Shown one piece after another: positions 42,172 through 50,820 of a stretch of DNA of 64,000 bases (the stretch's first letter is position 1; the number at the start of each line of letters is the position of its first letter). The notes beneath the pieces were generated by a model. That model worked only from the letters and a program-made list of their open reading frames with translations, did no database searches and was not told the origin of the DNA. The DNA is taken from assembly GCF_001971785.1 (NCBI RefSeq), contig NZ_CP019389.1:321001-385000 (forward strand). The letters run 5' to 3'. The DNA is from Seonamhaeicola sp. S2-3. GTDB lineage: Bacteria; Bacteroidota; Bacteroidia; Flavobacteriales; Flavobacteriaceae. The position numbers and the translations under genes are program-made.

Positions 42172-44082
42172 ATGACAAAAGGAAATATTAATGTTTCGGT
42201 AGAGAATATCTTTCCTCTCATTAAAAAATTCTTATATAGCGATCACGAAATCTTTTTACGTGAGTTAATAAGTAATGCTACAGATGCCACTTTAAAACTA
42301 AAACACCTTACCAATATTGGAGAAGCTAAAGTTGAATACGGCAATCCACAAATTGAAGTTAAAATTGATAAAGAAGCCAAAAAACTTCATATCATAGATC
42401 AAGGTTTAGGTATGACTGCCGAAGAGGTAGAAAAATACATCAATGAAGTTGCTTTCTCTGGAGCCGAAGAGTTTTTAGATAAATACAAAGATTCTGCTAA
42501 AGATTCTGGTATTATTGGTCATTTTGGTTTAGGGTTTTACTCAGCTTTTATGGTAGCCGATAAAGTTGAAATCATTACAAAATCTTATAAAGACGAACCT
42601 GCTGCACATTGGACTTGTGATGGATCGCCTGAGTTTACCTTAGAACCTGCAGACAAAAAAGAAAGAGGAACCGAAATAATTTTACATATTTCTGAAGATG
42701 AAAAAGAATTTCTTGAAGACAGCAGAATACGTGAGTTATTAACCAAATACAATAAGTTCATGCCTGTGCCAATTAAATTTGGCACCAAAGAAATTAACGA
42801 TCCAGAGCATGAACCAAAAACAATTAAAGATAAAGACGGTAAAGAAACCAAAGAACCGCATAGAAAAATTACGGTTGATGATATCATTAACAATCCTGAA
42901 CCTGCGTGGACAAAACAACCTGCAGATTTAAAAGATGAAGATTATAAAAACTTCTACAGAGAGCTATACCCTATGCAGTTTGAAGAGCCGTTATTCAACA
43001 TTCACTTAAACGTTGATTATCCATTCAATTTAACGGGAATTTTATATTTCCCTAAAATGACCAACGATTTAAACATTCAAAAAGATAAAATTCAACTTTA
43101 CCAAAATCAGGTTTTTGTAACAGATAATGTTGAAGGTATTGTACCAGAATTCTTAACCATGTTACGTGGGGTTATAGATTCTCCAGACATTCCTTTAAAC
43201 GTATCGCGTTCTTATTTACAGGCCGATGGTGCGGTAAAAAAGATTTCATCTTACATTACCAGAAAAGTAGCCGATAAATTAAAATCGTTATTCAACAATA
43301 ACCGTGAAGATTTTGAAGCTAAATGGAATGACATTAAAGTAGTTATTGAATACGGAATGCTTTCTGAAGAAAAATTCTTTGAAAAAGCCGAAGCCTTTGC
43401 TCTGTATCCAACCGTTGATGGTAAATACTACACTTACGAAGAATTATATAATAAAATTAAAGCTAACCAAACTGATAAAGATGACAAATTAGTAATTCTT
43501 TATGCAGCCGATAAAGATGCACAACACAGCTATATTGAAGCTGCTAAAGCTAAAGGTTACGAAGTATTATTATTAGATTCTCCAATTGTTTCACACTTAA
43601 TTCAAAAGCTAGAAACTACTAAAGAAAACATCTCGTTTGCACGTGTTGATGGTGACCATATTGATAATTTAATTAAGAAAGATGATACCACCGTTTCTAA
43701 ATTAGATGAAGACCAAAAGAAAAAACTTGATGAATTATTAAAAGAAGTAATTCCTTCTGAAAAATTCATGGTTCAATTAGAAGCCATGGATAGTGAAGCA
43801 AGTCCATTCATCATTACCCAACCAGAGTTTATGCGCAGAATGAAAGAAATGCAAGCTACTGGTGGTGGAGGCATGTTTGGCATGGGCAATATGCCAGAAA
43901 TGTACAATTTAGTAGTTAACACTAACCATGATTTAATAAGCGAAATATTAAACACAAAAACTCGTAAAAAACAAGAACGTTTAATTAACCAAAGTTTAGA
44001 TTTAGCTCGTTTATCTCAAGGTTTACTTAAAGGTGAAGAACTTACAAACTTTATTAAACGTAGTTATGATATGATAAAGTAA
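42172..44082 (+). CDS. htpG: Chaperone HtpG (Hsp90)
   Basis: A 636-residue Hsp90. The N-terminal ATPase domain has ELISNATDATLKL (a variant of ELISNASDA), DQGLGM, GHFGLGFYSAFMV and GTEIILH. The middle domain carries the catalytic Arg in NVSRSYLQ, and a C-terminal dimerisation domain follows. The Gly-rich GGGGMFGMGNMPEM segment near residue 565 is typical of Bacteroidota HtpG. It is monocistronic with a terminator at 44126. Confidence 0.97.
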   Translation: MTKGNINVSVENIFPLIKKFLYSDHEIFLRELISNATDATLKLKHLTNIGEAKVEYGNPQIEVKIDKEAKKLHIIDQGLGMTAEEVEKYINEVAFSGAEEFLDKYKDSAKDSGIIGHFGLGFYSAFMVADKVEIITKSYKDEPAAHWTCDGSPEFTLEPADKKERGTEIILHISEDEKEFLEDSRIRELLTKYNKFMPVPIKFGTKEINDPEHEPKTIKDKDGKETKEPHRKITVDDIINNPEPAWTKQPADLKDEDYKNFYRELYPMQFEEPLFNIHLNVDYPFNLTGILYFPKMTNDLNIQKDKIQLYQNQVFVTDNVEGIVPEFLTMLRGVIDSPDIPLNVSRSYLQADGAVKKISSYITRKVADKLKSLFNNNREDFEAKWNDIKVVIEYGMLSEEKFFEKAEAFALYPTVDGKYYTYEELYNKIKANQTDKDDKLVILYAADKDAQHSYIEAAKAKGYEVLLLDSPIVSHLIQKLETTKENISFARVDGDHIDNLIKKDDTTVSKLDEDQKKKLDELLKEVIPSEKFMVQLEAMDSEASPFIITQPEFMRRMKEMQATGGGGMFGMGNMPEMYNLVVNTNHDLISEILNTKTRKKQERLINQSLDLARLSQGLLKGEELTNFIKRSYDMIK

Positions 44083-44088
44083 AGACTT

Positions 44089-44114
44089 TGTCATACTGAC
44101 CCTGTCAGTATTCT
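44089..44114. repeat. Decayed solitary copy of the GTCAGACTGAGCCTGTCGAAG repeat
   Basis: TTGTCATACTGACCCTGTCAG aligns with the head unit of the 3590-3920 cluster and contains the perfect hairpin ATACTGAC-cct-GTCAGTAT (44093-44111). Confidence 0.4.
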
Positions 44115-44125
44115 ATATATATTCC

Positions 44126-44159
44126 AAACCATTTTGCTAAAAGCAAGATGGTTTTTTTA
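44126..44159 (+). terminator. Terminator after htpG
   Basis: AAACCATTTTGCT / AGCAAGATGGTTT (one G-T pair) with loop AAA, then seven T. Confidence 0.9.
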
Positions 44160-44172
44160 TTATTTTTAATAC

Positions 44173-44805
44173 ATGAAAATTCTATCTACAAATATTGCTG
44201 AACCAAAAACTTTTATTTGGAACGGCAAAAAAATAACCACTGGTATTTACAAAACACCAACAAATACTCCTATATATTTAGGTAAATATGACGTTAAGAA
44301 TGATACCGTAATTGATAGAAAATATCATGGAGGTAAGTTTAAAGCCTGTTATTTGTTTTCTAAAAATCATTATCAATATTGGAAAAATTTATATCCTAAT
44401 TTAAATTGGGATTGGGGTATGTTTGGTGAAAACATAACGGTAAATGGACTAAATGAAGATAAGATTTTTATTGGTGATATTTATAAAGTAGGTGAAGCCT
44501 TAGTACAAATAACCCAACCCCGCGAACCTTGTTTTAAGTTTGGTTATAAATTTGGCTCACAAGACGTGTTAAAACAGTTTATTAATTATGGCTACCCTGG
44601 CACCTATATTCAAGTTTTAGAAGAAGGTTTTGTTAAAATTAATAATGAATTTACTCTTATTGAACGCCCACAAAAAAGCATTACAACGGCTCAACTATTC
44701 CAACTAATATATGCCAAAGAAAAAGACAAAAACCTTATTAAATTAATTGTAAATAATGAAGCCTTACCTCAAAAGAAAAGAGATAAATTAAAAACTTTTC
44801 TATAA
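44173..44805 (+). CDS. MOSC domain-containing protein (YiiM-like)
   Basis: A 210-residue protein with an MOSC domain: DRKYHGGKFKACYLFS, MFGENITVNGL, and the conserved Cys in QPREPCFKFGYKFG. Stand-alone MOSC proteins such as YiiM and YcbX handle molybdenum-cofactor-dependent reduction of N-hydroxylated compounds. A 3' helical domain ends the protein. It stands alone between the htpG terminator and the fatty acid hydroxylase gene. Confidence 0.9.
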   Translation: MKILSTNIAEPKTFIWNGKKITTGIYKTPTNTPIYLGKYDVKNDTVIDRKYHGGKFKACYLFSKNHYQYWKNLYPNLNWDWGMFGENITVNGLNEDKIFIGDIYKVGEALVQITQPREPCFKFGYKFGSQDVLKQFINYGYPGTYIQVLEEGFVKINNEFTLIERPQKSITTAQLFQLIYAKEKDKNLIKLIVNNEALPQKKRDKLKTFL

Positions 44806-44921
44806 AATTTTAAAAGAAATAAGAGGTTTACACTATTTCATTAAAAAATCTGTTATATATTACAAACCACGATTAATTATCATAAAATGTCTTTACTAAC
44901 ACTTATTACTCCTATTTATAA

Positions 44922-45857
44922 ATGAATTTCACCAATCCGTTAGTTTACGGTATACCCTGTTTTTTAGGACTTATACTAGTTGAACTTACATACAGCAAAA
45001 CACATAAAAAAAAAGACCTCTATGATTGGAAAGACCTAGGTTCTAGCCTGTTTATGGGTATAGGCTCGGTGGTTTTAGCGCCACTTATAAAAACTATTTC
45101 TGCTATAATTATTTTTAATTATTTGTATGAATTATGCAACCCAATGGTTAATGGTATTAGAACAAATATTCTAGGTTATGAATCTTTTGGTTATGCATGG
45201 TATGTTTGGATAGCTTGCCAGTTTTTAGATGATTTTACCTATTATTGGTTTCACCGCCAAAATCATATGATTAGATTTTTATGGGCTGCTCATATAGTGC
45301 ACCACTCATCAGATAATTATAACTTAGGAACCGCAGTACGTAACGGTTGGTTTACCATTTTATATAAACCATTATTTTATATGTGGTTGCCTGCTATAGG
45401 CTTTCCGCCAGAAATGGTTGTTGTTTGCTTAGGTATTGAAGCGCTTTGGCAATTTCAGCTTCACTCTGTGTATATTCCCAAAATGGGTTTTATTGAAAAA
45501 ATATTGAATACCCATACCATGCACCAAGTACATCATGCTAAAAACATAGAATATATGGATAAAAATCACGGTGGATTTTTAAACATTTTTGATAAAATAT
45601 TTGGAACATGGAAAGAACTAGATGAAAATATTGATATAGAATTTGGCGTTACTAAACCACCAAATTCTTATAACCCGCTAATAATTTTAACACACGAGTA
45701 CAAAGATATTTGGAATGACATGAAAAAGAGTCCAAATCTTTATCATAAATTCATGTATGCTTTTGGTCCCCCTGGTTGGAGTCATGACGGTAGTACTTTA
45801 ACTATTAAACAAATGCGTAAAGAAATGGCTAAAAACAAAGAAACATCTTATGTTTAA
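44922..45857 (+). CDS. Sterol desaturase / fatty acid hydroxylase family protein
   Basis: A 311-residue membrane-bound di-iron oxygenase. Four hydrophobic segments and the His clusters WFHRQNH, HIVHHSS and HTMHQVHHA occur in order within a cytosolic-facing core. The family hydroxylates or desaturates lipids (for example sterols, carotenoids or fatty acids). The C-terminal SHDGSTLTIKQMRKEM is typical of the Bacteroidota branch. The substrate is not determined by sequence or neighbours. Confidence 0.92.
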   Translation: MNFTNPLVYGIPCFLGLILVELTYSKTHKKKDLYDWKDLGSSLFMGIGSVVLAPLIKTISAIIIFNYLYELCNPMVNGIRTNILGYESFGYAWYVWIACQFLDDFTYYWFHRQNHMIRFLWAAHIVHHSSDNYNLGTAVRNGWFTILYKPLFYMWLPAIGFPPEMVVVCLGIEALWQFQLHSVYIPKMGFIEKILNTHTMHQVHHAKNIEYMDKNHGGFLNIFDKIFGTWKELDENIDIEFGVTKPPNSYNPLIILTHEYKDIWNDMKKSPNLYHKFMYAFGPPGWSHDGSTLTIKQMRKEMAKNKETSYV

Positions 45858-45889
45858 TGATTAAAAGATTTAATTTATAATAAAAAGTT

Positions 45890-45925
45890 AAAACCTGTTT
45901 TTCTTTTTTTTGAAAGGCAGGTTTT
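45890..45925. terminator. Bidirectional terminator between convergent genes
   Basis: AAAACCTG (45890-45897) / CAGGTTTT (45918-45925) with a T-rich loop; it overlaps the last codon of the M15 gene. Confidence 0.7.
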
Positions 45926-46595
45926 ATTCTATAGGAAAATCAAAATAAGTATTAGGAAATGGTTCATTTTTTAGCGTAAAATGCCACCACTCTTTAAAGT
46001 AATTCTTAAAACCATATTTTTTCATAACACGTTGCAAAAGCTGCCTATTGGCTTTTTGCTCATCTGTAATTGCTGCATAATTTACCCAAGACTGTTTACC
46101 AAAAAAGTCATAAACACTACCCATATCAATTGGATCTCCTGTATTAGCATCTATAATGGTTAAATCTACAGTGCTTCCTTTGCTATGTCCAGATCTTGCG
46201 GCAATGTATCCTTCTTTAAATAAATCTATTTTTTTAACATTTGGATAAAATGTAGACTTATTAATAGTATCATCTAACTTTTTAGCCCATTTAATAAAAT
46301 AATTAACTGCAGTTTGTGGCCTATACCCATCATATACTTTTAAGCACAAGTTTTTGTTCTGCAAATCTTCATGCACCAATTTTAGAGCTAAAGCTGTTTC
46401 TTCTGTTAAAATTAATTTATTTGCGTTGTAACCATCAATACGGGTTCCTACAAAATTATTATCGGTATAATAACGTAATTCTACTTCTAAATCTGGTATT
46501 ATTTCATTAACATATACAAACCCTTTAGGTAATTGACCAAAAGTGTTTAAAAAACCTAAAAATATAATCAGTTTAATAAATGATTTCATAAACAT
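45924..46595 (-). CDS. M15 family D-Ala-D-Ala dipeptidase (VanX/DdpX-like)
   Basis: A 223-residue secreted peptidase. A signal peptide (about 3-20, FLGFLNTFGQ) is followed by the zinc site SGHSKGSTVDLTI (His, Asp) and EWWHFTL (catalytic Glu, third His). The family removes or recycles D-Ala-D-Ala from wall precursors; vancomycin resistance is not implied by this single gene. The ATG at 46595 (or 46589) lies only 10-16 bp from the 8-bp target duplication of an IS, so the native promoter has been moved 1.46 kb away. Expression now probably depends on the IS, or is lost. Confidence 0.92.
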   Translation of the reverse strand: MFMKSFIKLIIFLGFLNTFGQLPKGFVYVNEIIPDLEVELRYYTDNNFVGTRIDGYNANKLILTEETALALKLVHEDLQNKNLCLKVYDGYRPQTAVNYFIKWAKKLDDTINKSTFYPNVKKIDLFKEGYIAARSGHSKGSTVDLTIIDANTGDPIDMGSVYDFFGKQSWVNYAAITDEQKANRQLLQRVMKKYGFKNYFKEWWHFTLKNEPFPNTYFDFPIE

Positions 46596-46677
46596 AAATT
46601 TAGAAAAAATAATGGATCAATCTCAAAAGTTGGGTCTAAAGAGAAAAATAATTTTCTTTGTACTTTAAATTATATTG

Positions 46678-47061
46678 ATGAATAAAGACACTGAGTTATC
46701 CTTGTTAAGTTTAATATTACCAGAAGGAATATTAGAGTATTTTGATATTGTTGGATTCGATAAGAAGCCTATAAAGCATGTTTTATATGAGAACCGTCTA
46801 ACGATATATTTGGAGGAGAAAAAACAAATACCATCTAAGTACAAGGATTGCAAGTATAAAGCCAGTGGCTTCATGGAGCCTCGAATAATCGAGGATTATC
46901 CCGTTCGAGACAATCTACTATCATTAAATCTTAAACGAAGGCGTTGGGACGTTCTACTTGATAAAAAGAGGATTAAAGTAAGTCGTGAATGGGATGAATT
47001 TATTGCACAGGGAACTCGAATATCAAAAGAGTTTGCTGCTTTTTTAAAAGAAATCGACTGA
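46678..47061 (+). CDS. IS transposase N-terminal ORF (ISAon1 type)
   Basis: A 127-residue N-terminal transposase ORF: LPEGILEYFDIVGF, charged DNA-binding segment, IIEDYPVRDN and RRWDVLLDKK. This two-ORF arrangement is what ISAon1-family elements show. It ends at a TGA at 47059. The catalytic ORF lies in the +1 frame and is open from 47048, so a frameshift in the shared 47048-47059 stretch could fuse the two. I set the start at the ATG 46678, not the TTG before it. Confidence 0.9.
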   Translation: MNKDTELSLLSLILPEGILEYFDIVGFDKKPIKHVLYENRLTIYLEEKKQIPSKYKDCKYKASGFMEPRIIEDYPVRDNLLSLNLKRRRWDVLLDKKRIKVSREWDEFIAQGTRISKEFAAFLKEID

Positions 47062-47104
47062 TAATACTGCTCTGAGCAGCCAACAACTTGGGCACCAGTA
47101 TGGT

Positions 47105-48040
47105 ATGTCCGGAAAAAGGCTTCAAAGACATTATAAGGATCACTTAAGTGATTTTAAGCAATGGGAGCATAAGAGTCATGCTAAACAGTGGCTTGTTTTC
47201 CCTGAAAACTTAGGTTCTTATTTATCCATTGATGAGACAGCGCTGTCCAAGGGAGAGCTCTATACCATCATTACCAATAAGAAGGCCAAAGGAAAGAAAG
47301 GGGCTTTAGTTGGGATATTCCACGGAACTAAAGTGGAGCCTATTATCGAACAACTCTTGAAGATCCCAGCAAAGAAGCGTGCTAAAGTGAAAGAGATCAC
47401 CTTAGACATGGCTAACTCTATGAAAACGATCTCCACTAAATGTTTCCCGAAAGCCATCCAAGTAACAGACAGGTTCCATGTACAGAAGCTGGCAATAGAG
47501 GCGCTCCAAGATCTTCGTATCAAATACCGATGGGAAGCTTTGGATCAAGAAAATGAACAGATAAAGCTATCTAGAGCTGCCGACAAAGAATTTAAACCTG
47601 TAACTTTTTCTAATGGTGATAGCTCAAAACAACTCCTGGCCAGGAGTAGATATCTACTGTATAAATCCCCAGATAAATGGACTCCAAATCAGAAAGAGAG
47701 GGGACAGATATTGTTTAATGAATACCCAGAATTAAAGAAAGCTTATGGACTTGTTCAAGGCTTGAGGAATATTTTTAACCAAGCCATAGATATTAAAGTA
47801 GCTTACACCAAACTAGCCCACTGGTACAAAGATGTAGAGGAGTCAGGATTTAAGAGCTTCCAAACGGTAGCCAATAGTATTACTTTAAATTACCGCTCTG
47901 TACTCAACTATTTTATAAACAGAAGTACTAATGCTTCAGCTGAATCCTTTAATGCCAAAGTAAAGGCTTTTAGATCTCAATTTAGGGGAGTCAGGAATAC
48001 GGAATACTTCTTATATCGCTTGATTAAATTATATTCTTAA
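47105..48040 (+). CDS. IS transposase catalytic ORF (DDE, ISL3-like)
   Basis: A 311-residue ORF with the DDE triad of ISL3-type transposases: Asp in LSIDETALSKGE, Asp in ITLDMANSM (VTDRFHVQ follows), and Glu in NASAESFNAKVK. Before the ATG the frame is open back to 47048 and encodes SQQLGHQYGMSGKRLQRHY, a helix-turn-helix that belongs to the enzyme. This suggests that translation enters from the first ORF by frameshift rather than at this ATG. It ends 32 bp from the right end of the element. Confidence 0.93.
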   Translation: MSGKRLQRHYKDHLSDFKQWEHKSHAKQWLVFPENLGSYLSIDETALSKGELYTIITNKKAKGKKGALVGIFHGTKVEPIIEQLLKIPAKKRAKVKEITLDMANSMKTISTKCFPKAIQVTDRFHVQKLAIEALQDLRIKYRWEALDQENEQIKLSRAADKEFKPVTFSNGDSSKQLLARSRYLLYKSPDKWTPNQKERGQILFNEYPELKKAYGLVQGLRNIFNQAIDIKVAYTKLAHWYKDVEESGFKSFQTVANSITLNYRSVLNYFINRSTNASAESFNAKVKAFRSQFRGVRNTEYFLYRLIKLYS

Positions 48041-48106
48041 AATGGTAAAAACCCAGATTTTAGACTTGATCCAAAATAATTAGAAGAAAATATAGAGCAC
48101 AAAAAA

Positions 48107-48128
48107 ACCGAGTTCCCTCAAACTCGGT
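48107..48128 (-). terminator. Orphan terminator hairpin beside the IS
   Basis: ACCGAGTT-ccctca-AACTCGGT; on the minus strand it is followed by seven T. No minus-strand gene precedes it, so it may end a non-coding transcript from 48.13-48.38 kb or be left over from a lost gene. Confidence 0.6.
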
Positions 48129-48290
48129 CTCTTCTTAATTTGCTTTGTTATTACGAAGTAGATTTAGGGTCTCTATATCAACAACATAATGCAAATATTA
48201 ATTAATTAATCCATTGAACTAAAAGTATGTTATTTAGTACTCTCCAAATGTAAAATTATATTTCAATTTACACGACAAAAAACATTTATA

Positions 48291-48354
48291 ATCGATGAAA
48301 TACGTAAAATTTTAACAAAACAAGTTTAAAACATGCATTTCATCGATGAAATAC
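48291..48354 (+). promoter_or_regulatory. Possible operator: repeated ATCGATGAAATAC and 16-bp palindrome
   Basis: ATCGATGAAATAC is present at 48291-48303 and 48342-48354 (51 bp apart). The second copy forms a perfect palindrome ATTTCATCGATGAAAT (48337-48352). It lies about 230 bp before the DUF819 gene, on the far side of a terminator hairpin, so the regulated transcript is unclear. Confidence 0.35.
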
Positions 48355-48378
48355 ATTAAATTTATTTTAAACAAATAA

Positions 48379-48408
48379 AAAAAAGCATCTTTTTAAGATG
48401 CTTTTTTT
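48379..48408. terminator. Strong bidirectional terminator in the 48.0-48.6 kb gap
   Basis: AAAAAGCATCTT-tttt-AAGATGCTTTTT with a further T run. No ORF on either side within 170 bp. Confidence 0.85.
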
Positions 48409-48578
48409 ACTAACTAACCAACCAAAAATATGAATTACAATTACTAGTTTAAAGTAACCACTCAATAAACTATTTGTAACTGAATGTTGTTATTTATAAC
48501 ACAATCATCATGCCAAACTATAAACAACCCTTCATTTATTTTATTTATATTGCATTATATTTTTAAAATTTCTACTAA

Positions 48579-49883
48579 ATGAATAACCAACCTTTATTTA
48601 CTGATGATACTATTGTTTTTGGGCTATTAATGCTAACTTTAGGCTTTGTTTTTTATACATCGTCTAGTAAAAATTCTTTTTGGAAAAAATTCTACAAGTA
48701 TATACCCGCATTATTAATGGCTTATATGCTACCTGGAGCATTAACCACTTTTGGTATTATTGCTCCTGAGTGGACATCTGTAGGTGATACTGGTAGTATA
48801 ATAAAACACAAATCTCAAGCATACTATGTAGCTAGTAGGTTTTTATTGCCTGCAGCCCTAGTTTTAATGACACTAAGTATAGATTTAAAAGCTATTTATA
48901 ATCTTGGTTCTAAAGCTTTAATAATGTTTTTAACAGGTACTGTGGGTGTTATTATAGGTGGTCCTATTGCAATTCTAATAATTTCTATGATTTCTCCCGA
49001 AACAGTTGGTGGCGCAGGTCCTGATGCCGTATGGCGTGGTTTGGCTACCCTAGCTGGTAGTTGGATTGGAGGAGGCGCTAATCAAGCGGCAATGCTAGAA
49101 ATTTATAAGTTTAATACAGATAATTACGCAGGCATGGTCATTGTAGATATTGTTGTTGCCAATATTTGGATGGCTATTTTATTACTAGGAATAGGAAAAT
49201 CAGAGAAAATTGATAAGTGGTTAAAGGCCGATAATTCCGCCATAGAAGCGCTTAAAATAAAAGTATCTTCTTATGCCGATAAAATATCAAGAAATCCATC
49301 ATTAAGCGATTTTATGGTTATTTTAGGCATAGCATTTACCGTTGTTGGTATTGCCCATTTTGGTGCTAATAATATTTCAGAATTTTTATCTTCTAATTTT
49401 GAATCGGTTAGAGATAAATCCTCTGCCATGTCCTCATTTGGTTCTCAATTTTTCTGGATGATAACAATAGCAACGGCACTTGGAATTCTACTTTCATTTA
49501 CAAAACTTAGACAATATGAAGGTGCTGGAGCTAGTAAAATTGGTAGTGTATTTATTTATATACTTGTGGCAAGTATAGGCATGAAAATGGATCTCACCAA
49601 AATTGTTGAAAACCCAGGTTTAATTTTTGTTGGCTTAGTGTGGATGGCAATACACGTTGGCCTATTATTTTTGGTAGCAAAACTTATTAAAGCCCCTTAT
49701 TTCTTTTTAGCTGTAGGTAGTAAAGCTAATATAGGAGGTGCTGCCTCTGCTCCTGTGGTAGCTGCTGCTTTCCATCCTTCTTTAGCTACTGTTGGTGTTC
49801 TTTTAGCTGTTTTCGGTTATGTTGTTGGTACTTACGGAGCAATGCTTTGTGCTGAGTTAATGAAAATTGCTGCCAGTGGCTAG
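48579..49883 (+). CDS. DUF819 family membrane protein
   Basis: A 434-residue integral membrane protein with about 12 hydrophobic segments. Conserved DUF819 stretches are SRFLLPAALVLMTLSIDL, GSWIGGGANQAAMLEI and VGSKANIGGAASAPVVAAAF. The paired GG-rich motifs, one in each half, point to an inverted-repeat transporter of the sodium/bile acid-like type. Ligand and direction are unknown. The DUF4369 lipoprotein follows 48 bp downstream. Confidence 0.9.
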   Translation: MNNQPLFTDDTIVFGLLMLTLGFVFYTSSSKNSFWKKFYKYIPALLMAYMLPGALTTFGIIAPEWTSVGDTGSIIKHKSQAYYVASRFLLPAALVLMTLSIDLKAIYNLGSKALIMFLTGTVGVIIGGPIAILIISMISPETVGGAGPDAVWRGLATLAGSWIGGGANQAAMLEIYKFNTDNYAGMVIVDIVVANIWMAILLLGIGKSEKIDKWLKADNSAIEALKIKVSSYADKISRNPSLSDFMVILGIAFTVVGIAHFGANNISEFLSSNFESVRDKSSAMSSFGSQFFWMITIATALGILLSFTKLRQYEGAGASKIGSVFIYILVASIGMKMDLTKIVENPGLIFVGLVWMAIHVGLLFLVAKLIKAPYFFLAVGSKANIGGAASAPVVAAAFHPSLATVGVLLAVFGYVVGTYGAMLCAELMKIAASG

Positions 49884-49931
49884 TATATAATTAATAATTA
49901 TAAGATATTTGCGCTCAAACTAAAACCTAAA

Positions 49932-50627
49932 ATGAAAAACATTGCATTCTTTATCCTTTCACTTTTAATTGTTTCTTGCGGAAAGGAAAAACACGACTTA
50001 ATTGTTAAAACACATGTTAAAGGTCTAAAAAAAGGTATTGTTTACTTAAAAAAAGTGGTAGATACTAATTTAGTTACTGTAGACTCTGTTGTTGTTAATG
50101 GTAACCCTCAGTTTGAATTATATAGTGACATTGAATCTCCCGAAGTTTTTTACTTGTATTTAGATAAAAATAGTAAAGAAGAAGATAGAATTACCTTTTT
50201 TGCAGATAAGGGTATAACTGAAATAAATACAACACTTAAAAATTTTGCTTTTGATGCTAAAATTACTGGCAGTGAACAACAAAAAGTTTTAGAAGAATAT
50301 TTAACTATTATGTCTAGATTAAATAACAACAATTTAGATTTAATAAAAGAAAAATTTGAAGCCCAAATAAAAGGTGATACAGCCAAAGTGAATAAAATAA
50401 AAAAAGATTACGATAACTCTATTAAACGTAAATATTTATATACTGTAAATTTTGCTTTAAATAATAAAGATAGTGAGGTAGCTCCTTACTTAGCTTTAAC
50501 TGAAATATATAATGCAAAACTAAATTTCCTAGACACTATAAACAAATCGCTTACTCCAAAAGTAAAAGCATCTAAATACGGTAAAGAGTTAGATAAATTT
50601 ATAAAACAAATAAAAGCGAAAGAATAG
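49932..50627 (+). CDS. DUF4369-type lipoprotein
   Basis: A 231-residue envelope protein with a lipoprotein signal peptide (LIVSCGK, Cys at residue 17). An N-terminal beta-sandwich (VKGLKKGIVYLKKVVD..., DSVVVNGNPQFEL) matches the DUF4369 domain common in front of thioredoxin-like proteins of Bacteroidota. The second half is helical and lysine-rich with no CxxC, so the thioredoxin domain is absent or replaced. Function unknown. A perfect terminator follows. Confidence 0.82.
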   Translation: MKNIAFFILSLLIVSCGKEKHDLIVKTHVKGLKKGIVYLKKVVDTNLVTVDSVVVNGNPQFELYSDIESPEVFYLYLDKNSKEEDRITFFADKGITEINTTLKNFAFDAKITGSEQQKVLEEYLTIMSRLNNNNLDLIKEKFEAQIKGDTAKVNKIKKDYDNSIKRKYLYTVNFALNNKDSEVAPYLALTEIYNAKLNFLDTINKSLTPKVKASKYGKELDKFIKQIKAKE

Positions 50628-50642
50628 CTTAAAATTATTTAA

Positions 50643-50683
50643 AACAGAAAAGCCTTTCATTTTTGAAAGGCTTTTCTGTTTTA
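50643..50683. terminator. Long bidirectional terminator
   Basis: AACAGAAAAGCCTTTC / GAAAGGCTTTTCTGTT, perfect 16-bp stem with T-rich loop; shared by the lipoprotein gene and the tRNA on the other strand. Confidence 0.92.
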
Positions 50684-50685
50684 AG

Positions 50686-50759
50686 AGCCGATAGAGGGAC
50701 TCGAACCCACGACCTGCTGATTACAAATCAGCTGCTCTAGCCAGCTGAGCTATATCGGC
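50686..50759 (-). tRNA. tRNA-Thr (anticodon TGT)
   Basis: A 74-nt tRNA. The acceptor stem is GCCGATA / TATCGGC with discriminator T. The D arm is GCTC-AGCTGGCTA-GAGC, the anticodon stem CTGAT / ATCAG around TTGTAAT (anticodon TGT), and the T arm contains GGTTCGAGTCC. CCA is not encoded. Confidence 0.96.
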
Positions 50760-50772
50760 GTTTTAACGGGTG

Positions 50773-50802
50773 CAAATATAATAGCAATTATATAATTTAC
50801 AA
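50773..50802 (-). promoter_or_regulatory. Promoter of the tRNA-Thr gene
   Basis: On the minus strand TTG (complement of 50800-50802), 19 nt, TATATTTG (complement of 50773-50780): full consensus, 13 bp from the mature tRNA 5' end. Confidence 0.82.
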
Positions 50803-50820
50803 GAACAACTTTAAAAAAAT

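Larger units (their letters stand above)
46606..48080. mobile_element. Complete insertion sequence, ISAon1/ISL3-like, with 8-bp target duplication
   Basis: The element proper is 46614-48072 (1459 bp). Its ends are inverted repeats: GGATCAATCTCAAAAGTTGG on the left, GGATCAAGTCTAAAATCTGG read inward from the right. Flanking AAAATAAT is identical at 46606-46613 and 48073-48080, an 8-bp duplication as known for the ISL3 group. Intact ends and perfect duplication show a recent insertion. It carries two overlapping-frame ORFs. Confidence 0.95.

Noticed and set aside
45924-46595. Vancomycin-resistance vanX
   Set aside because: A lone M15 dipeptidase without vanA/vanH or regulators is usual wall metabolism in Gram-negatives.
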